Shown piece by piece: positions 16,909 through 25,764 of a stretch of 64,000 bases of DNA; within the stretch, counting starts at the first letter, position 1; each line of letters begins with the position of its first letter. The stretch covers positions 1-64,000 of the forward strand of contig JAOUOP010000047.1 in the NCBI GenBank assembly GCA_029880325.1. Direction: 5' to 3'. Under the pieces are notes generated by a model that worked only from the letters and a program-made list of their open reading frames with translations, did not search any database and had not been told where the DNA came from. The position numbers and the translations under genes are program-made. Origin of the DNA: Myxococcales bacterium. GTDB lineage: Bacteria; Myxococcota_A; Polyangia; Polyangiales; JAFGIB01.

Positions 16909-17304
16909 ATGGTTGCCTTGGAGACACGCATCCTCGTGGTGGACGATAGTCCTACCGTGTACGAGATGGTGCGCCGACAGCTCGAGCCCGAGGGCTACAT
17001 CGTCGATGCATTGACGGCCTTCACCGCCCTGCCCGAGTACCTGCGCAGCACACCGCCCCATCTGATCCTGCTCGATCTGGAGATGCCGGCGCTCTCCGGT
17101 CACGCCTTCGCGCGCTTCATCCGCAAGCATCAGCCGCAGGAGATTCCCATCGTCGTGCACTCGGCGCGGCCCGAAGTCGAGCTGCGCCGGGCCAGCGACG
17201 CGATGGGCGCCTTGGGTTATGTCTCAAAGTCGGCCGTCAATGGTTCGTTGCGCCGTGTGGTGCGCCGTGCGTTGAGCATGGGTCAGCAAGGGCAGGCCGG
17301 GTGA
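16909..17304 (+). CDS. Single-domain response regulator (CheY/PilG-like receiver)
   Basis: A 131-residue receiver domain only. It has ILVVDDSPTVYEM (acidic pocket), the phospho-acceptor Asp at residue 56 in LILLDLEMPALSG, and the conserved Lys in LGYVSKSA. It is the first gene of the chemosensory operon and would be phosphorylated by the CheA at 19697. ATG 16909 is the sensible start, as the longer frame adds no domain. The stop codon overlaps the start of the next gene (GTGA). Confidence 0.9.
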   Translation: MVALETRILVVDDSPTVYEMVRRQLEPEGYIVDALTAFTALPEYLRSTPPHLILLDLEMPALSGHAFARFIRKHQPQEIPIVVHSARPEVELRRASDAMGALGYVSKSAVNGSLRRVVRRALSMGQQGQAG

Positions 17305-17879
17305 TCGACGAGGCGGCCGCCCGCGCCGAGCTCGCCGAGCTACGGGCACGTTTGAGTGTGCTCGAAGCGCGCCTGAGGACCTCGGCCGATGGCGATATCA
17401 TGCCCGAAGGGGCTTTCGATCTGCTGCTATGCCATGTGGGCGCCCAGTCATTTTCGCTGGCGCTGCAGACGGTCGAGGAAGTCCTGCCGATGGCGCAGCT
17501 CTCGACGCTACCCGAGGCGCCCGACTGGGTGGCGGGGCTCTTGAATCTCGGCGGCGAGTTGATCGCCGTGCTCGATGTGGGCGCCCGGCTACAGCGGCGC
17601 GGACGCCGCGCCGAACCCAGCGACCGCATCGTGGTCTGTGCCCATGGCGCGCGGCGCATGGGCCTGCTGGTCGAGTCGGTCAGCGTGATCGCGACGGCGG
17701 GCGCCGGCGCCGTGCAGGAAGTGGATCCGGACTTGCCCTACGCCAGCTACGTGTTGGGCGCGCTCGAGGTGGCGGGGCTGCCCACGTTTCTTCTCGGCGT
17801 CGGTCGGTTGATCGCCGGCTCGGGATTGCCGGAGACGCAGCCCTTGGTGGCGCACGTCGAGGAGGGGGGCTCGGGGTGA
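17301..17879 (+). CDS. cheW: CheW-domain coupling protein
   Basis: A 192-residue protein. A short coiled coil (about residues 5-27) precedes a CheW domain (FDLLLCHVGAQSFSLALQTVEEVLPMAQLSTLPEAPDWVAGLLNLGGELIAVLDVG...). The domain has the family patterns 'P...P....G..N..G..I.V.D'. It would link the MCP at 23809 to CheA. It starts with GTG overlapping the receiver gene's stop and ends overlapping the CheR start. Confidence 0.9.
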   Translation: MIDEAAARAELAELRARLSVLEARLRTSADGDIMPEGAFDLLLCHVGAQSFSLALQTVEEVLPMAQLSTLPEAPDWVAGLLNLGGELIAVLDVGARLQRRGRRAEPSDRIVVCAHGARRMGLLVESVSVIATAGAGAVQEVDPDLPYASYVLGALEVAGLPTFLLGVGRLIAGSGLPETQPLVAHVEEGGSG

Positions 17880-19183
17880 GCGACGGGAGCCACTGGCTTT
17901 CGCAGGTTCAACAAGCCTTCGGGCTCTTGCCGCGCGAGGACTGGCCTCGCCAGCTCGAACGCGCTTTGGCCGAAGGCGGGTTTGCCGCAGATGGCAGCGC
18001 CGAGCTCGGTCCGCTCCATCGTTTGGCAGCCGAGCTGACGGTCGGTGAGACGCACTTCTTTCGCTACCCAAATCACTTTGAGTTACTCAAGAATCGACTC
18101 GCCGCGCGCCTGGCCCAGGGCGGGGCGCCGCTGTCGGTTTGGTCGGCCGGCTGCTCGAGCGGCGAAGAGCCTTACTCACTCGGGATGCTCGTCAAGGCAA
18201 GCCTCGGAAGCGAGGCCCTTTCCCGACTTTCGATGCTCGCCACCGACGTCAGTCCGGCCGCGCTCTACAAGGCCCGTCGCGCCGTCTACTCGCGCTGGTC
18301 CTTTCGCGGTGTCGACCCGCTGTATCTGAAGCGCTTCTTTCGTCCCGCCGACGGTGGTTTCGAACTCTGCGACCGCGCGGTGCGCGAGGCGGTGGTCTTC
18401 ACGCTCGCTGGCATCGAACAGCAGGCACGGCAACTTCCGGCCGCCAGCTACGACGTGATCATTTTTCGCAACGTGGCGATTTATCTCGCGCCCGAGGCGC
18501 TTTTGCGCATGTACGGGCAGTTCGCGCGCGCGCTGCGACCCGACGGTTGGTTGCTGGTGGCACCCTCCGATCCGCGCCCGCCGCGGCAGCTCTTTCGCTA
18601 CAGCTCCGTGCATCCCGAGGACAGCACGGTGCTGGAGCCGGTGGGCGTTTGCGCGGGCGCGACCGCGGCGCCGCCGACCTTTCAGCCGACGTTCGCGCCG
18701 CCGGTGCTGCAGCCGCCGATGCCGATGGAGGCACCGGTTCCGGCGCCGGCCCAGCACCTTCCTTCGCCCCCACCACCACCATCGCCCCCGGCCCTGCCCC
18801 CGCCGCCATCGCCGAGCCTCGAGCGGGCGCTTTCCCTGGCCGACGCCGGACGCCTGGCCGAGGCCCGTGCCCAGCTCGAAGCCCTGCGTGACCTCAGCCC
18901 CGACGACGGCCGACTGCTTCTGTACAGCGGCCAGCTGCACCTGCATGGGCGCGATCCCGAAGCGGCGCTGGTCGAGCTGCGGCGCGCGGTCTACCTGGAC
19001 GGAGGCGATGTCATGGCGCGCTTCTACCTGGCCACGACTCTGCTATCACTCGGACGCAATGGGCAGGCCCAAAAGCAGCTCGACGCCGTCGAGCGCGCGC
19101 TGCAAGGCCAGGGTAGTGACCGCGTCGACAGCGCCGCGGAGCTACTGATTGCGGTCGAGCGTCTGCGACAGGAGCTGCGATGA
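17876..19183 (+). CDS. cheR: CheR methyltransferase with C-terminal TPR region
   Basis: About 435 residues, starting at a GTG that overlaps the CheW stop. The N-terminal two thirds form a CheR methyltransferase: LTVGETHFFRYPNHFELL, the SAM-binding VWSAGCSSGEEPYSLGML, ATDVSPAALYKARR and VIIFRNVAIYL. It methylates Glu residues of chemoreceptors. A Pro-rich linker of about 60 residues (PSPPPPPSPPALPPPPSPS) joins it to TPR-like repeats (SLADAGRLAEARAQLEALRDL, LHLHGRDPEAALVELRRAV). CheR-TPR fusions are known in alternative chemosensory systems, including myxobacterial Frz and Che clusters. Confidence 0.92.
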   Translation: MSDGSHWLSQVQQAFGLLPREDWPRQLERALAEGGFAADGSAELGPLHRLAAELTVGETHFFRYPNHFELLKNRLAARLAQGGAPLSVWSAGCSSGEEPYSLGMLVKASLGSEALSRLSMLATDVSPAALYKARRAVYSRWSFRGVDPLYLKRFFRPADGGFELCDRAVREAVVFTLAGIEQQARQLPAASYDVIIFRNVAIYLAPEALLRMYGQFARALRPDGWLLVAPSDPRPPRQLFRYSSVHPEDSTVLEPVGVCAGATAAPPTFQPTFAPPVLQPPMPMEAPVPAPAQHLPSPPPPPSPPALPPPPSPSLERALSLADAGRLAEARAQLEALRDLSPDDGRLLLYSGQLHLHGRDPEAALVELRRAVYLDGGDVMARFYLATTLLSLGRNGQAQKQLDAVERALQGQGSDRVDSAAELLIAVERLRQELR

Positions 19184-19704
19184 GCCAGAGCCAGGCGCAA
19201 AAGAGCAAGCGCCAGCAGCTGCTCGAGGCCCGCGCACGCTCGCTGGCCCAGCGCGTGGCCCGCCGCGAACCGAGGCGAAAGGAGGACTTCGAGGTCGCGC
19301 TTTTCGCGGTTGGAGCCGAGCGCTTCGGGCTGCCGGTCGCGGCCCTCCGGGAGGTGCTGGCGCTACCGCCGATCACAGCGCTACCCCTGGGCTGCCCATG
19401 GATCGCTGGTGTGGCGCAACTTCGGGGCGTGCTGGTGACCGTGGTGGACCTGGGGGTGTGGTTCGATGTGCCCGGTCGCGGCCGCCCGACCTATCTGGTC
19501 TCCCTCGAGATGGCCGGCCGCGTACTCGCCCTCAGCGTCGATGAGGTTCTCGGTTTTCGGTCGGTTTCAAACGATGAGTTAACTGCCGCAGAAGCCGGCA
19601 CCGCGGCGGCATCGGCACGTCCGATCAGGGCGCTGACCTCGGATCTGCTCACGATTCTCGATCCCGAGGCCCTCTTCGAACATCCGGAGCTTCGCTTTGA
19701 GTGA
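19180..19704 (+). CDS. Second CheW-domain protein
   Basis: A 174-residue protein with a basic N-terminal tail (about 30 residues) and a CheW fold. It reads FEVALFAVGAERFGLPVAALREVLALPPITALPLGCPWIAGVAQLRGVLVTVVDLG, then VSLEMAGRVLALSVDEVLGF. It overlaps cheR upstream by 4 bases and CheA downstream by 8. Two CheW proteins in one operon suggest that different couplers serve the receptor and the CheR or array. It is clearly diverged from the first CheW. Confidence 0.9.
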   Translation: MSQSQAQKSKRQQLLEARARSLAQRVARREPRRKEDFEVALFAVGAERFGLPVAALREVLALPPITALPLGCPWIAGVAQLRGVLVTVVDLGVWFDVPGRGRPTYLVSLEMAGRVLALSVDEVLGFRSVSNDELTAAEAGTAAASARPIRALTSDLLTILDPEALFEHPELRFE

Positions 19705-21838
19705 AAGCGAAATCGACCCATCGCTGCGCGCGGTGCTGCGTGAAGAGGTGGCCGAGGCGCTCGACCGGGTGCTGGACCTGATTCCCACGTTGTCGCGGGG
19801 ATCCGGCGATGAACTCGCCGCCGCGCTGCAGCAGTGCTTTCGCATCCTGCACAATGTCAAGGGTGCCACGCGCATGGCGGGGCTCGACGACGCCGAGCTG
19901 GCGGCGCACATGCTCGAGGAGCGCTTCGCCCACGGTCGCGAGCACGCAGAAGCACTCGAGCCGGGCGACATCGAGCGCTTGCGGCGCTGTCTGATGCTGA
20001 TCCTGCGGCGGGTCGAGGGCGAGGAGGTGAGTGCCCAGCTCGATGCCCTGGTCGCCGAGCTGGGATCCTCGCCGGGGTCCTCGACGCCGTCCGGGCCGGC
20101 CGACCCCGAGGCCCCGTCGTCGACACCGGCCGGGGCGACGGCGCCGCCGCCGCCGCAACCCAGCGCCACCCCGAGCGCGCTCAAGCCATTGGTGCGCGTG
20201 GAGGCCGAGCGCCTCGACCGCCTGATGGACTTTGCCGGTGAGCTGTTGTCCCAGCACGTTCGGCAGCAGCTACAACTTTCAGAGCTTTCCGAGCTGCGCC
20301 AGGAGCTGGACGCCGTGCGCGCCTCACTGGGCCCCGAGGCCCGACAACGGCTGGCTCCCATCGGCCACCGGGTCGACCAGCTGGTCGCCCGCGGCCAGGG
20401 CGAAGTCGGAAGGCTCGGCCAGCTCAGCGACGACTTCGGATGGGCCATCAAGCGCCTGCGCATGCAGCCGCTCATGGAAGTGACGCTCTCGCTCAGGCGC
20501 AGTGTGCTGGAAGTGGCCGAGCAGCTCGGCAAGGAACTCGACTTCGTCGCCGAGGTGGGCGACCTGGAGCTCGATCGGCAAATCCTCGATGCGCTGCGCG
20601 ATCCGCTGATGCATCTCTTGCGCAATGCCATCGATCACGGCATGGAGGCGCCCGCCGAGCGCCTGGCGCTCGACAAGCCGCGACGCGGGCGACTGCAGGT
20701 GCGGGCCCGTGCCCAGGGGGCCATGGTGGCCATTGAAGTGGCCGATGACGGCCGCGGCATCGATCTTGCCCGGGTGCGCGAGCAGGCCCGCGCTCGCAGG
20801 CTGTTGCCCGAGGGCGATCGGGAACTCAGCGACGCCGAGCTGCTGGAGTTTATCTTCACTCCGGGTTTCAGCACTGCAGAGCAGGTCAGCCGCGTCAGCG
20901 GTCGCGGCGTCGGGCTGGACGTGGTGAGTAGCCGCGTGCGCGAGCTGGGCGGCTCGATTGCCGTCGATGCCCAGCCGGGGCGCGGCAGTCGTTTCGAGTT
21001 GCTCGTGCCCGTCAGCGTGGTGTCCACCAAGGGTCTGCTCGTCAAGGGGGCGGCGGCGACCTATGCCCTGCCGTTGAGCCACGTGGCCAGAACGCTGCGC
21101 GTCGAGCGCGAAGCGGTGCGCTCTAGCGAGGGCAGCGCGGCCATCGAGCAGAAGGGCCAGGCCCCGCTGAAGCTGCGCTGGCTAGGCGCGATCATGGGCG
21201 AGCCGCGGCGTCAGGATCCGGCGCAGCTGTCGGTGGTGGTGCTCGAACATGGCCAGCGCCGCCTGGGGTTGGTCGTCGGCGAGGTGCTGGGCGAGAGCGA
21301 GTTCGTCAGCAAACGGCTGCCCTGGAACCTGCGGCGGGTGGCTGCGGTGGCAGGCGGCGTGGTGCGCGCCGACGGCAGCGTGGCGCTGGTCGTCGACATC
21401 CCATCGCTGCTCGGTGGCGACGGACGGCAAAGGGGCGCTGATGACTCGCAGTTGAAGATTCCGGAGGCCCGGCGCAAGCGGCGCATCCTGGTGGTCGACG
21501 ATTCGCTGACCAGCCGCACCCTGGAGCGCAACATCCTGGAGGCCGCCGGCTTCGAGGTGGTGTTGGCGGCCGACGGAGTGCAGGGCCTGCAAGCGCTATC
21601 CAAGCAGGACTTCGACCTGGTCGTCAGCGACGTGCAGATGCCCGAGATGGATGGCCTCGAGTTGACGCGGAGGATCCGCGCGAGTCCCCGGCATCGGGAG
21701 CTTGCGGTGATCCTGGTCACCAGTCTCGACCGCCCCGAGGACATCCGCGAAGGCGGCGAAGCTGGCGCCGATGAGTACATCGTCAAGGGACAATTCGATC
21801 AGCGCGTGCTGCTCGAGGCCATCGATCGGCTCTTGTAG
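19697..21838 (+). CDS. cheA: Hybrid chemotaxis histidine kinase CheA-REC
   Basis: A 713-residue hybrid kinase. The HPt domain has His52 in ILHNVKGATRMAG. A Pro-rich linker is followed by a dimerisation helix (RVEAERLDRLMDFAGELL). The ATPase has the N box HLLRNAIDHGMEAP, VADDGRGIDLARV and the G2 box SRVSGRGVGLDVV. A CheW-like regulatory domain follows, then a C-terminal receiver (RILVVDDSLTSRTLERNIL and Asp in FDLVVSDVQMPEMDG). TTG 19697 is the start: GGAG at 19686-19689 is 7 bases upstream. The fused receiver may act as phosphate sink or output in addition to the receiver at 16909. Confidence 0.94.
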   Translation: MSESEIDPSLRAVLREEVAEALDRVLDLIPTLSRGSGDELAAALQQCFRILHNVKGATRMAGLDDAELAAHMLEERFAHGREHAEALEPGDIERLRRCLMLILRRVEGEEVSAQLDALVAELGSSPGSSTPSGPADPEAPSSTPAGATAPPPPQPSATPSALKPLVRVEAERLDRLMDFAGELLSQHVRQQLQLSELSELRQELDAVRASLGPEARQRLAPIGHRVDQLVARGQGEVGRLGQLSDDFGWAIKRLRMQPLMEVTLSLRRSVLEVAEQLGKELDFVAEVGDLELDRQILDALRDPLMHLLRNAIDHGMEAPAERLALDKPRRGRLQVRARAQGAMVAIEVADDGRGIDLARVREQARARRLLPEGDRELSDAELLEFIFTPGFSTAEQVSRVSGRGVGLDVVSSRVRELGGSIAVDAQPGRGSRFELLVPVSVVSTKGLLVKGAAATYALPLSHVARTLRVEREAVRSSEGSAAIEQKGQAPLKLRWLGAIMGEPRRQDPAQLSVVVLEHGQRRLGLVVGEVLGESEFVSKRLPWNLRRVAAVAGGVVRADGSVALVVDIPSLLGGDGRQRGADDSQLKIPEARRKRRILVVDDSLTSRTLERNILEAAGFEVVLAADGVQGLQALSKQDFDLVVSDVQMPEMDGLELTRRIRASPRHRELAVILVTSLDRPEDIREGGEAGADEYIVKGQFDQRVLLEAIDRLL

Positions 21839-21856
21839 GGAAGGCCAGGGAACGAC

Positions 21857-22945
21857 GTGACGCGCAGTGTGCTCATCGTGGATGATTCGGCGACGGCACG
21901 TCTCGTCCTGCGCCGCATCATCGACGAGCACTCCGGCGGCGCGCTCGAGGTGGTGGCCGAGGCCGCCGACCGGGCGACGGCGCTCGCGGCCCTCGCGCGC
22001 CATCGGCCGGACATGGTGGCCATGGACGTGCACCTGGGCGGCGATCACGGCGTCGAGGTGACGCGCGAGATGATGCGTCTTGCGCCGCTGCCTATCGCGC
22101 TGGTGACGGGCGTCAATCCGGGCGATGCGCAGCTGGCCTTCGAGGCTATGCAGGCCGGGGCGCTCGAGGTCTTGCCGAAGCCTCCGGGCGGCCCGGGGGC
22201 CGAGGCCGAGCAGTTGCGGAGACGGCTTGCGCGCGCGCTCGTCGCGCTATCGGAGGTGCCGGTGGTGGGGCATCGTTTCACCGATCTGGGACGGCCGGCT
22301 TCGACGGTGCCGCCGCGCAAGGGCGCGCCCATCGAGTCACGGGCGCCGGCGGCGATCCTGCTGGGCGCTTCGACCGGGGGTCCACCGGTGCTTCGACAAA
22401 TCCTGCAGCAGTTGCCGGCGCCCTGTCCGTTGCCGGTGGTGATCGTGCAGCATATCGGCGCCGACTTCGTCGCTTCGTTTGCGCACTGGCTCGGCTCGGT
22501 GAGCGGACATGATGTGCGGCTGTGCACCTCGCGGCAGCCGCTCACGGCCGGCCTGGTCTTCGTGGCGCCAGCCAGTGGGCACTTGCGCTTCGACGGCGGC
22601 GCGGCGCTACAAGTGGTCAGCGCGCCGCCGCGCCGGCATTACATGCCCAGCATCGATGAGCTCTTCGAGAGCGTGCCACCGGGGCTCGGGGCGGCCGTGA
22701 TCGCGGGGCTGCTGACCGGCATGGGTGACGACGGCGTGGCGGGGCTCGGCCGTCTGCGGCAGCTGGGGGCTTCGACCTTCGCGCAGGATCCCGAGAGCTG
22801 CGCGGTCGACTCCATGCCGGGGCGCGCCATCGCGGCGCGGGCGGCCCGCCGGGTGCTGGCTCCCGGGGCCATGGGGGAGTTCTTGAAGCTGCAGTTCGCG
22901 CGCGGCTTGCAAGGGGTCGACGATCGCAAAGGGGAAAGCCCATGA
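21857..22945 (+). CDS. cheB: CheB chemoreceptor methylesterase/deamidase
   Basis: A 362-residue two-domain protein. The receiver domain has DDSATARL and phospho-acceptor Asp57 in MVAMDVHLGG. The C-terminal esterase has the Ser motif ILLGASTGGP, the His in IVQHIGADF and the Asp in LTGMGDDGVAGL. It removes methyl groups placed by CheR. It starts at GTG 21857 with AGGG upstream. Its TGA overlaps the ATG of the following outer-membrane protein by 4 bases, so translation of the two is coupled. Confidence 0.94.
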   Translation: MTRSVLIVDDSATARLVLRRIIDEHSGGALEVVAEAADRATALAALARHRPDMVAMDVHLGGDHGVEVTREMMRLAPLPIALVTGVNPGDAQLAFEAMQAGALEVLPKPPGGPGAEAEQLRRRLARALVALSEVPVVGHRFTDLGRPASTVPPRKGAPIESRAPAAILLGASTGGPPVLRQILQQLPAPCPLPVVIVQHIGADFVASFAHWLGSVSGHDVRLCTSRQPLTAGLVFVAPASGHLRFDGGAALQVVSAPPRRHYMPSIDELFESVPPGLGAAVIAGLLTGMGDDGVAGLGRLRQLGASTFAQDPESCAVDSMPGRAIAARAARRVLAPGAMGEFLKLQFARGLQGVDDRKGESP

Positions 22946-23766
22946 AGGCAATCGCGCCTGCATCGATCAAACCGAGTCTGAAGACTTCACTGCTGGTGTT
23001 GTCCGGGGTGATCACGCTCGGCGCGGGCGCGCCGGTCGCGGCCCAGTCGAAGGTCGCCCAGCCGGCGATGCGGCCGCTTTCCACCGATCGCCCCGACGTC
23101 ACCGAGAGTCCAAAGACCGTCGATGGGGGCCACTTCCAGCTCGAAGCCGACCTGGTGCACCTGACGCGCGACCAGGGCGATAACTCCTGGGGCTTTGCCG
23201 TCTCGAACCTGAAGTTGGGGTTGCTCGACTTCGTCGACTTGCAGCTTGTGGTCGAGCCGCTGCGCAACGAAGGGGGACCCGACGGCCGGCGCTGGGGTTT
23301 TGGCGACCTGACGATGCGGCTGAAGGTCAACCTCTTCGGCAATGACGAAGGCGAGGTGGCGCTGGCCGTGATGCCCTGGGGCAAGTATCCGACCTCGGGC
23401 GAGCTCGGCAATGACGCCATCGAGGGCGGCCTGATCGTGCCGCTGGGCATCGCCCTGCCCCACGACTTGGCGCTGGGTTTGATGGCCGAATTCGACGTCA
23501 TGGGCGACAGTGATGGCGCCGGTCATCACTTTGAATTGATGAACACGGCGAGCTTCGGCTTTCCCATCGTGGGGTCGCTGGGGGGCTACATCGAAGCGGT
23601 CGGCGTCTACAGCGCCGAAAGCGGCGTGGGCTACGTCGTGACGGCCAATGCCGGACTGACCTTGGGGCTGGGCGAAAACGTCCAGCTCGACGCCGGCACC
23701 AACATCGGGGTCACCGGGGATGCCGAGGACCTGGTGGTCTTTTCGGGCATTTCCTTCCGCCATTGA
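22942..23766 (+). CDS. Outer-membrane transporter-like barrel (MetA-phenol pathway family-like) inside the che operon
   Basis: A 274-residue protein with a signal sequence (LKTSLLVLSGVITLGAGAPVAAQ). The mature start RPLSTDRPDVTESPKTVDGGHFQLEAD is the typical entry of the 'putative MetA-pathway of phenol degradation' / transporter barrel family. Amphipathic strands continue to the end (VVFSGISFRH). Its ATG overlaps cheB's stop and it lies 42 bases before the MCP, so it is part of the operon. A porin-like protein is not a usual chemosensory component. It might deliver or bind the sensed ligand, which is inference. Confidence 0.8.
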   Translation: MKAIAPASIKPSLKTSLLVLSGVITLGAGAPVAAQSKVAQPAMRPLSTDRPDVTESPKTVDGGHFQLEADLVHLTRDQGDNSWGFAVSNLKLGLLDFVDLQLVVEPLRNEGGPDGRRWGFGDLTMRLKVNLFGNDEGEVALAVMPWGKYPTSGELGNDAIEGGLIVPLGIALPHDLALGLMAEFDVMGDSDGAGHHFELMNTASFGFPIVGSLGGYIEAVGVYSAESGVGYVVTANAGLTLGLGENVQLDAGTNIGVTGDAEDLVVFSGISFRH

Positions 23767-23808
23767 GTGATGCGACGCACTGGGCAGTAGAAAACCAAGA
23801 GTCAAACG

Positions 23809-25464
23809 ATGCTGAACAACATGAAGATCGGACAGAAGTTGGTCTTTTCCTACCTGATCATGTCGGCGCTGGTATGCGCCACGGGCGCCCTGGGCATCGC
23901 CTACACCGCCTCCATCGGCCGCGAGGGCGTGTTGGTGGGCGAGCGGCTGGCGCCCCTGGGAGACGCTGCCATGGAGATCAAGCTCGACGCCACCAAGGCG
24001 CACCTGCTCTTCGAGGAAATCCTCTCCGGCGACGCCACCGAGGATCCGCGGGAGGCCTTCGATTTGCTAAACGACGCGCTCTGGTACAGCCGGGCCATCG
24101 TCAAGGGCGGCAAAAACAGCGAGGGCACCTTCCACCCCACCCAGAGCGCCGAAGTGCGGGCCAAGATGCAAGAGGTGGAAGCCAGCATCAAACGCTTCAT
24201 CGCCGCCGCGCGCGATCGGCTGCGCCACCAGGGTCAGGGCATGGGCGTGGGCGCCGGCAGTGCCGCCGACCAGGCCTTCGACGCCGAATTCGATCGCTTC
24301 GTGCGCCTGGCTGACGACGCCGAGGAGATGGTGCACGCCGACATGGTGGAGGGACTCGAGGCGCTGGCCGAGAGCAGCGCCCAGGCCGAGCGCGTGATGG
24401 TCATGGCGATGGTGGTCGGTGTGGTGCTGGCGTTGGTGGTGGGGCTGTTGCTGGCGCGCTCGATCACGCGGCCGCTGGTTTTGACGGCCGACGTCTCCTC
24501 GCGCATCGCCGCCGGTGACCTGCGTGCGGTGGAGGTGCTCAGCGGAGATCGTATCAGCCGGGGCGACGAGGTCGGGATCCTGCAGGGGGCCTTTCGGTCG
24601 ATGACCGAGGGTTTGCGCGAGGTGGTCGCCAGTTTGCAGACCGGTGTGACCCAACTGAGTTCATCGACCGCTGAGATCAGCACCACGGCCAAGGAAGCGG
24701 CGGCCTCGGCGGCCGAGCAGTCGGCGACCGTCACCGAGATGAGCACCACCATGGAGGAGATCAAGGGCACCAGCCGCATCACGGCCACAAACGCCCAGCA
24801 GGTAGTCAGCGCGGCCGAGACCGCCTCGAGCACCGGGCGCCGCGGCCTGGAAGCGGTCGACGCGGCGGCGATGGCCATGGAACTCATCGAACAGCGCGTG
24901 CGTCAGATCGCCGACAAAATCCTGCAGCTCAGCGAGCAAAACAAACAGATCGGCGAAATCGTCGAAAGCGTCAACGACCTCTCCGAGCAGTCCAACCTAT
25001 TGGCGGTCAACGCCAGCATCGAAGCCGCCAAGGCCGGTGAGCAGGGCCGTGGTTTCGCCGTGGTGGCGGCCGAAGTACGCAGCCTGGCCGAACAGAGCAA
25101 GCGCGCCACCCAGCAGATACGGCGCATCCTGATGGACATCCAAAAGGCCACCGAAAGCGCCGTCATGACCACCGAGGAGGGCACCAAGCGCACCGCCGAC
25201 GGCCGCGGCGCCATCGCTTCAGTGCGGCAAGTGATCACCGAGCTATCGGGCGTACTGGATGACAGCGCCGACAAGGTGCGGCAAATCGCCGGCAGCGCGG
25301 GCCAACAGGCCTCGGGTATTCAACAGGTCGCCCAGGCCATGACCGAGCTGGCCCGCTCCGGCCAGGAGAGCGCCAGCGGTGCGGCGACGCTGGAGCAGTC
25401 GGTGGTGAGCATCGATGGGCTGTCGCGGGAGCTGAGGGAGCTGGCGGCGCGCTATCGGGTGTGA
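23809..25464 (+). CDS. Methyl-accepting chemotaxis protein
   Basis: A 551-residue receptor. It has a first membrane helix (LVFSYLIMSALVCATGALGIAY, about residues 9-30), a helical periplasmic domain of about 165 residues, and a second helix (MAMVVGVVLALVVGLLLA, near residue 200). A HAMP domain follows, then a long coiled-coil signalling domain with tip SEQSNLLAVNASIEAAKAGE and GRGFAVVAAEVRSLAEQS. No C-terminal CheR-docking pentapeptide is visible; it ends AARYRV. It is the only receptor in the operon and would control CheA. Confidence 0.93.
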   Translation: MLNNMKIGQKLVFSYLIMSALVCATGALGIAYTASIGREGVLVGERLAPLGDAAMEIKLDATKAHLLFEEILSGDATEDPREAFDLLNDALWYSRAIVKGGKNSEGTFHPTQSAEVRAKMQEVEASIKRFIAAARDRLRHQGQGMGVGAGSAADQAFDAEFDRFVRLADDAEEMVHADMVEGLEALAESSAQAERVMVMAMVVGVVLALVVGLLLARSITRPLVLTADVSSRIAAGDLRAVEVLSGDRISRGDEVGILQGAFRSMTEGLREVVASLQTGVTQLSSSTAEISTTAKEAAASAAEQSATVTEMSTTMEEIKGTSRITATNAQQVVSAAETASSTGRRGLEAVDAAAMAMELIEQRVRQIADKILQLSEQNKQIGEIVESVNDLSEQSNLLAVNASIEAAKAGEQGRGFAVVAAEVRSLAEQSKRATQQIRRILMDIQKATESAVMTTEEGTKRTADGRGAIASVRQVITELSGVLDDSADKVRQIAGSAGQQASGIQQVAQAMTELARSGQESASGAATLEQSVVSIDGLSRELRELAARYRV

Positions 25465-25527
25465 CGGCTGGCGGGCCTCCGCGCGGGTGTAGCCAAATCG
25501 GCTAGATGCTGGCCCTAACGCGCCACG

Positions 25528-25764
25528 GTGGAGGAGCTTTCGGGCCTGCCGCCCCACGTGATCAGCGTCAACGAGTTCGACCCCCTGCGCGACGAGGGCC
25601 TGGGCTACCGGCGAAAGCTGCAGCAGGCCGGGGTCAGCTCCCTGGGCCGGGTGGTGGCCGGCACTTCGCACGCCGCCGACATGATGCTGCGGCGGGCGCT
25701 CGGCGACGTGACCGCCGCGACCATCCGCGGCATCCACGGTTTCGCCGCGGCGCTATCGCGATAG
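25528..25764 (+). pseudogene. C-terminal remnant of an alpha/beta hydrolase (esterase/lipase, HSL type)
   Basis: About 79 residues beginning VEELSGLPPHVISVNEFDPLRDEGLGYRRKL. This is the typical strand with the catalytic Asp of hormone-sensitive-lipase-type esterases. It goes on to the catalytic His region (VAGTSHAADMML) and ends IHGFAAALSR. The Ser motif and the whole N-terminal two thirds are missing: the frame upstream (25465-25527) contains no related sequence before the MCP stop. It overlaps the end of the opposite-strand lipoprotein by 12 bases. A truncated gene rather than a functional one. Confidence 0.65.

Noticed and set aside
25490..25530. tRNA-like string (GGTGTAGCCAAATCGGCTAGATGC)
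   Set aside because: It resembles a D-arm, but no acceptor, anticodon or T-arm follows in the right spacing; it merges into the hydrolase remnant.
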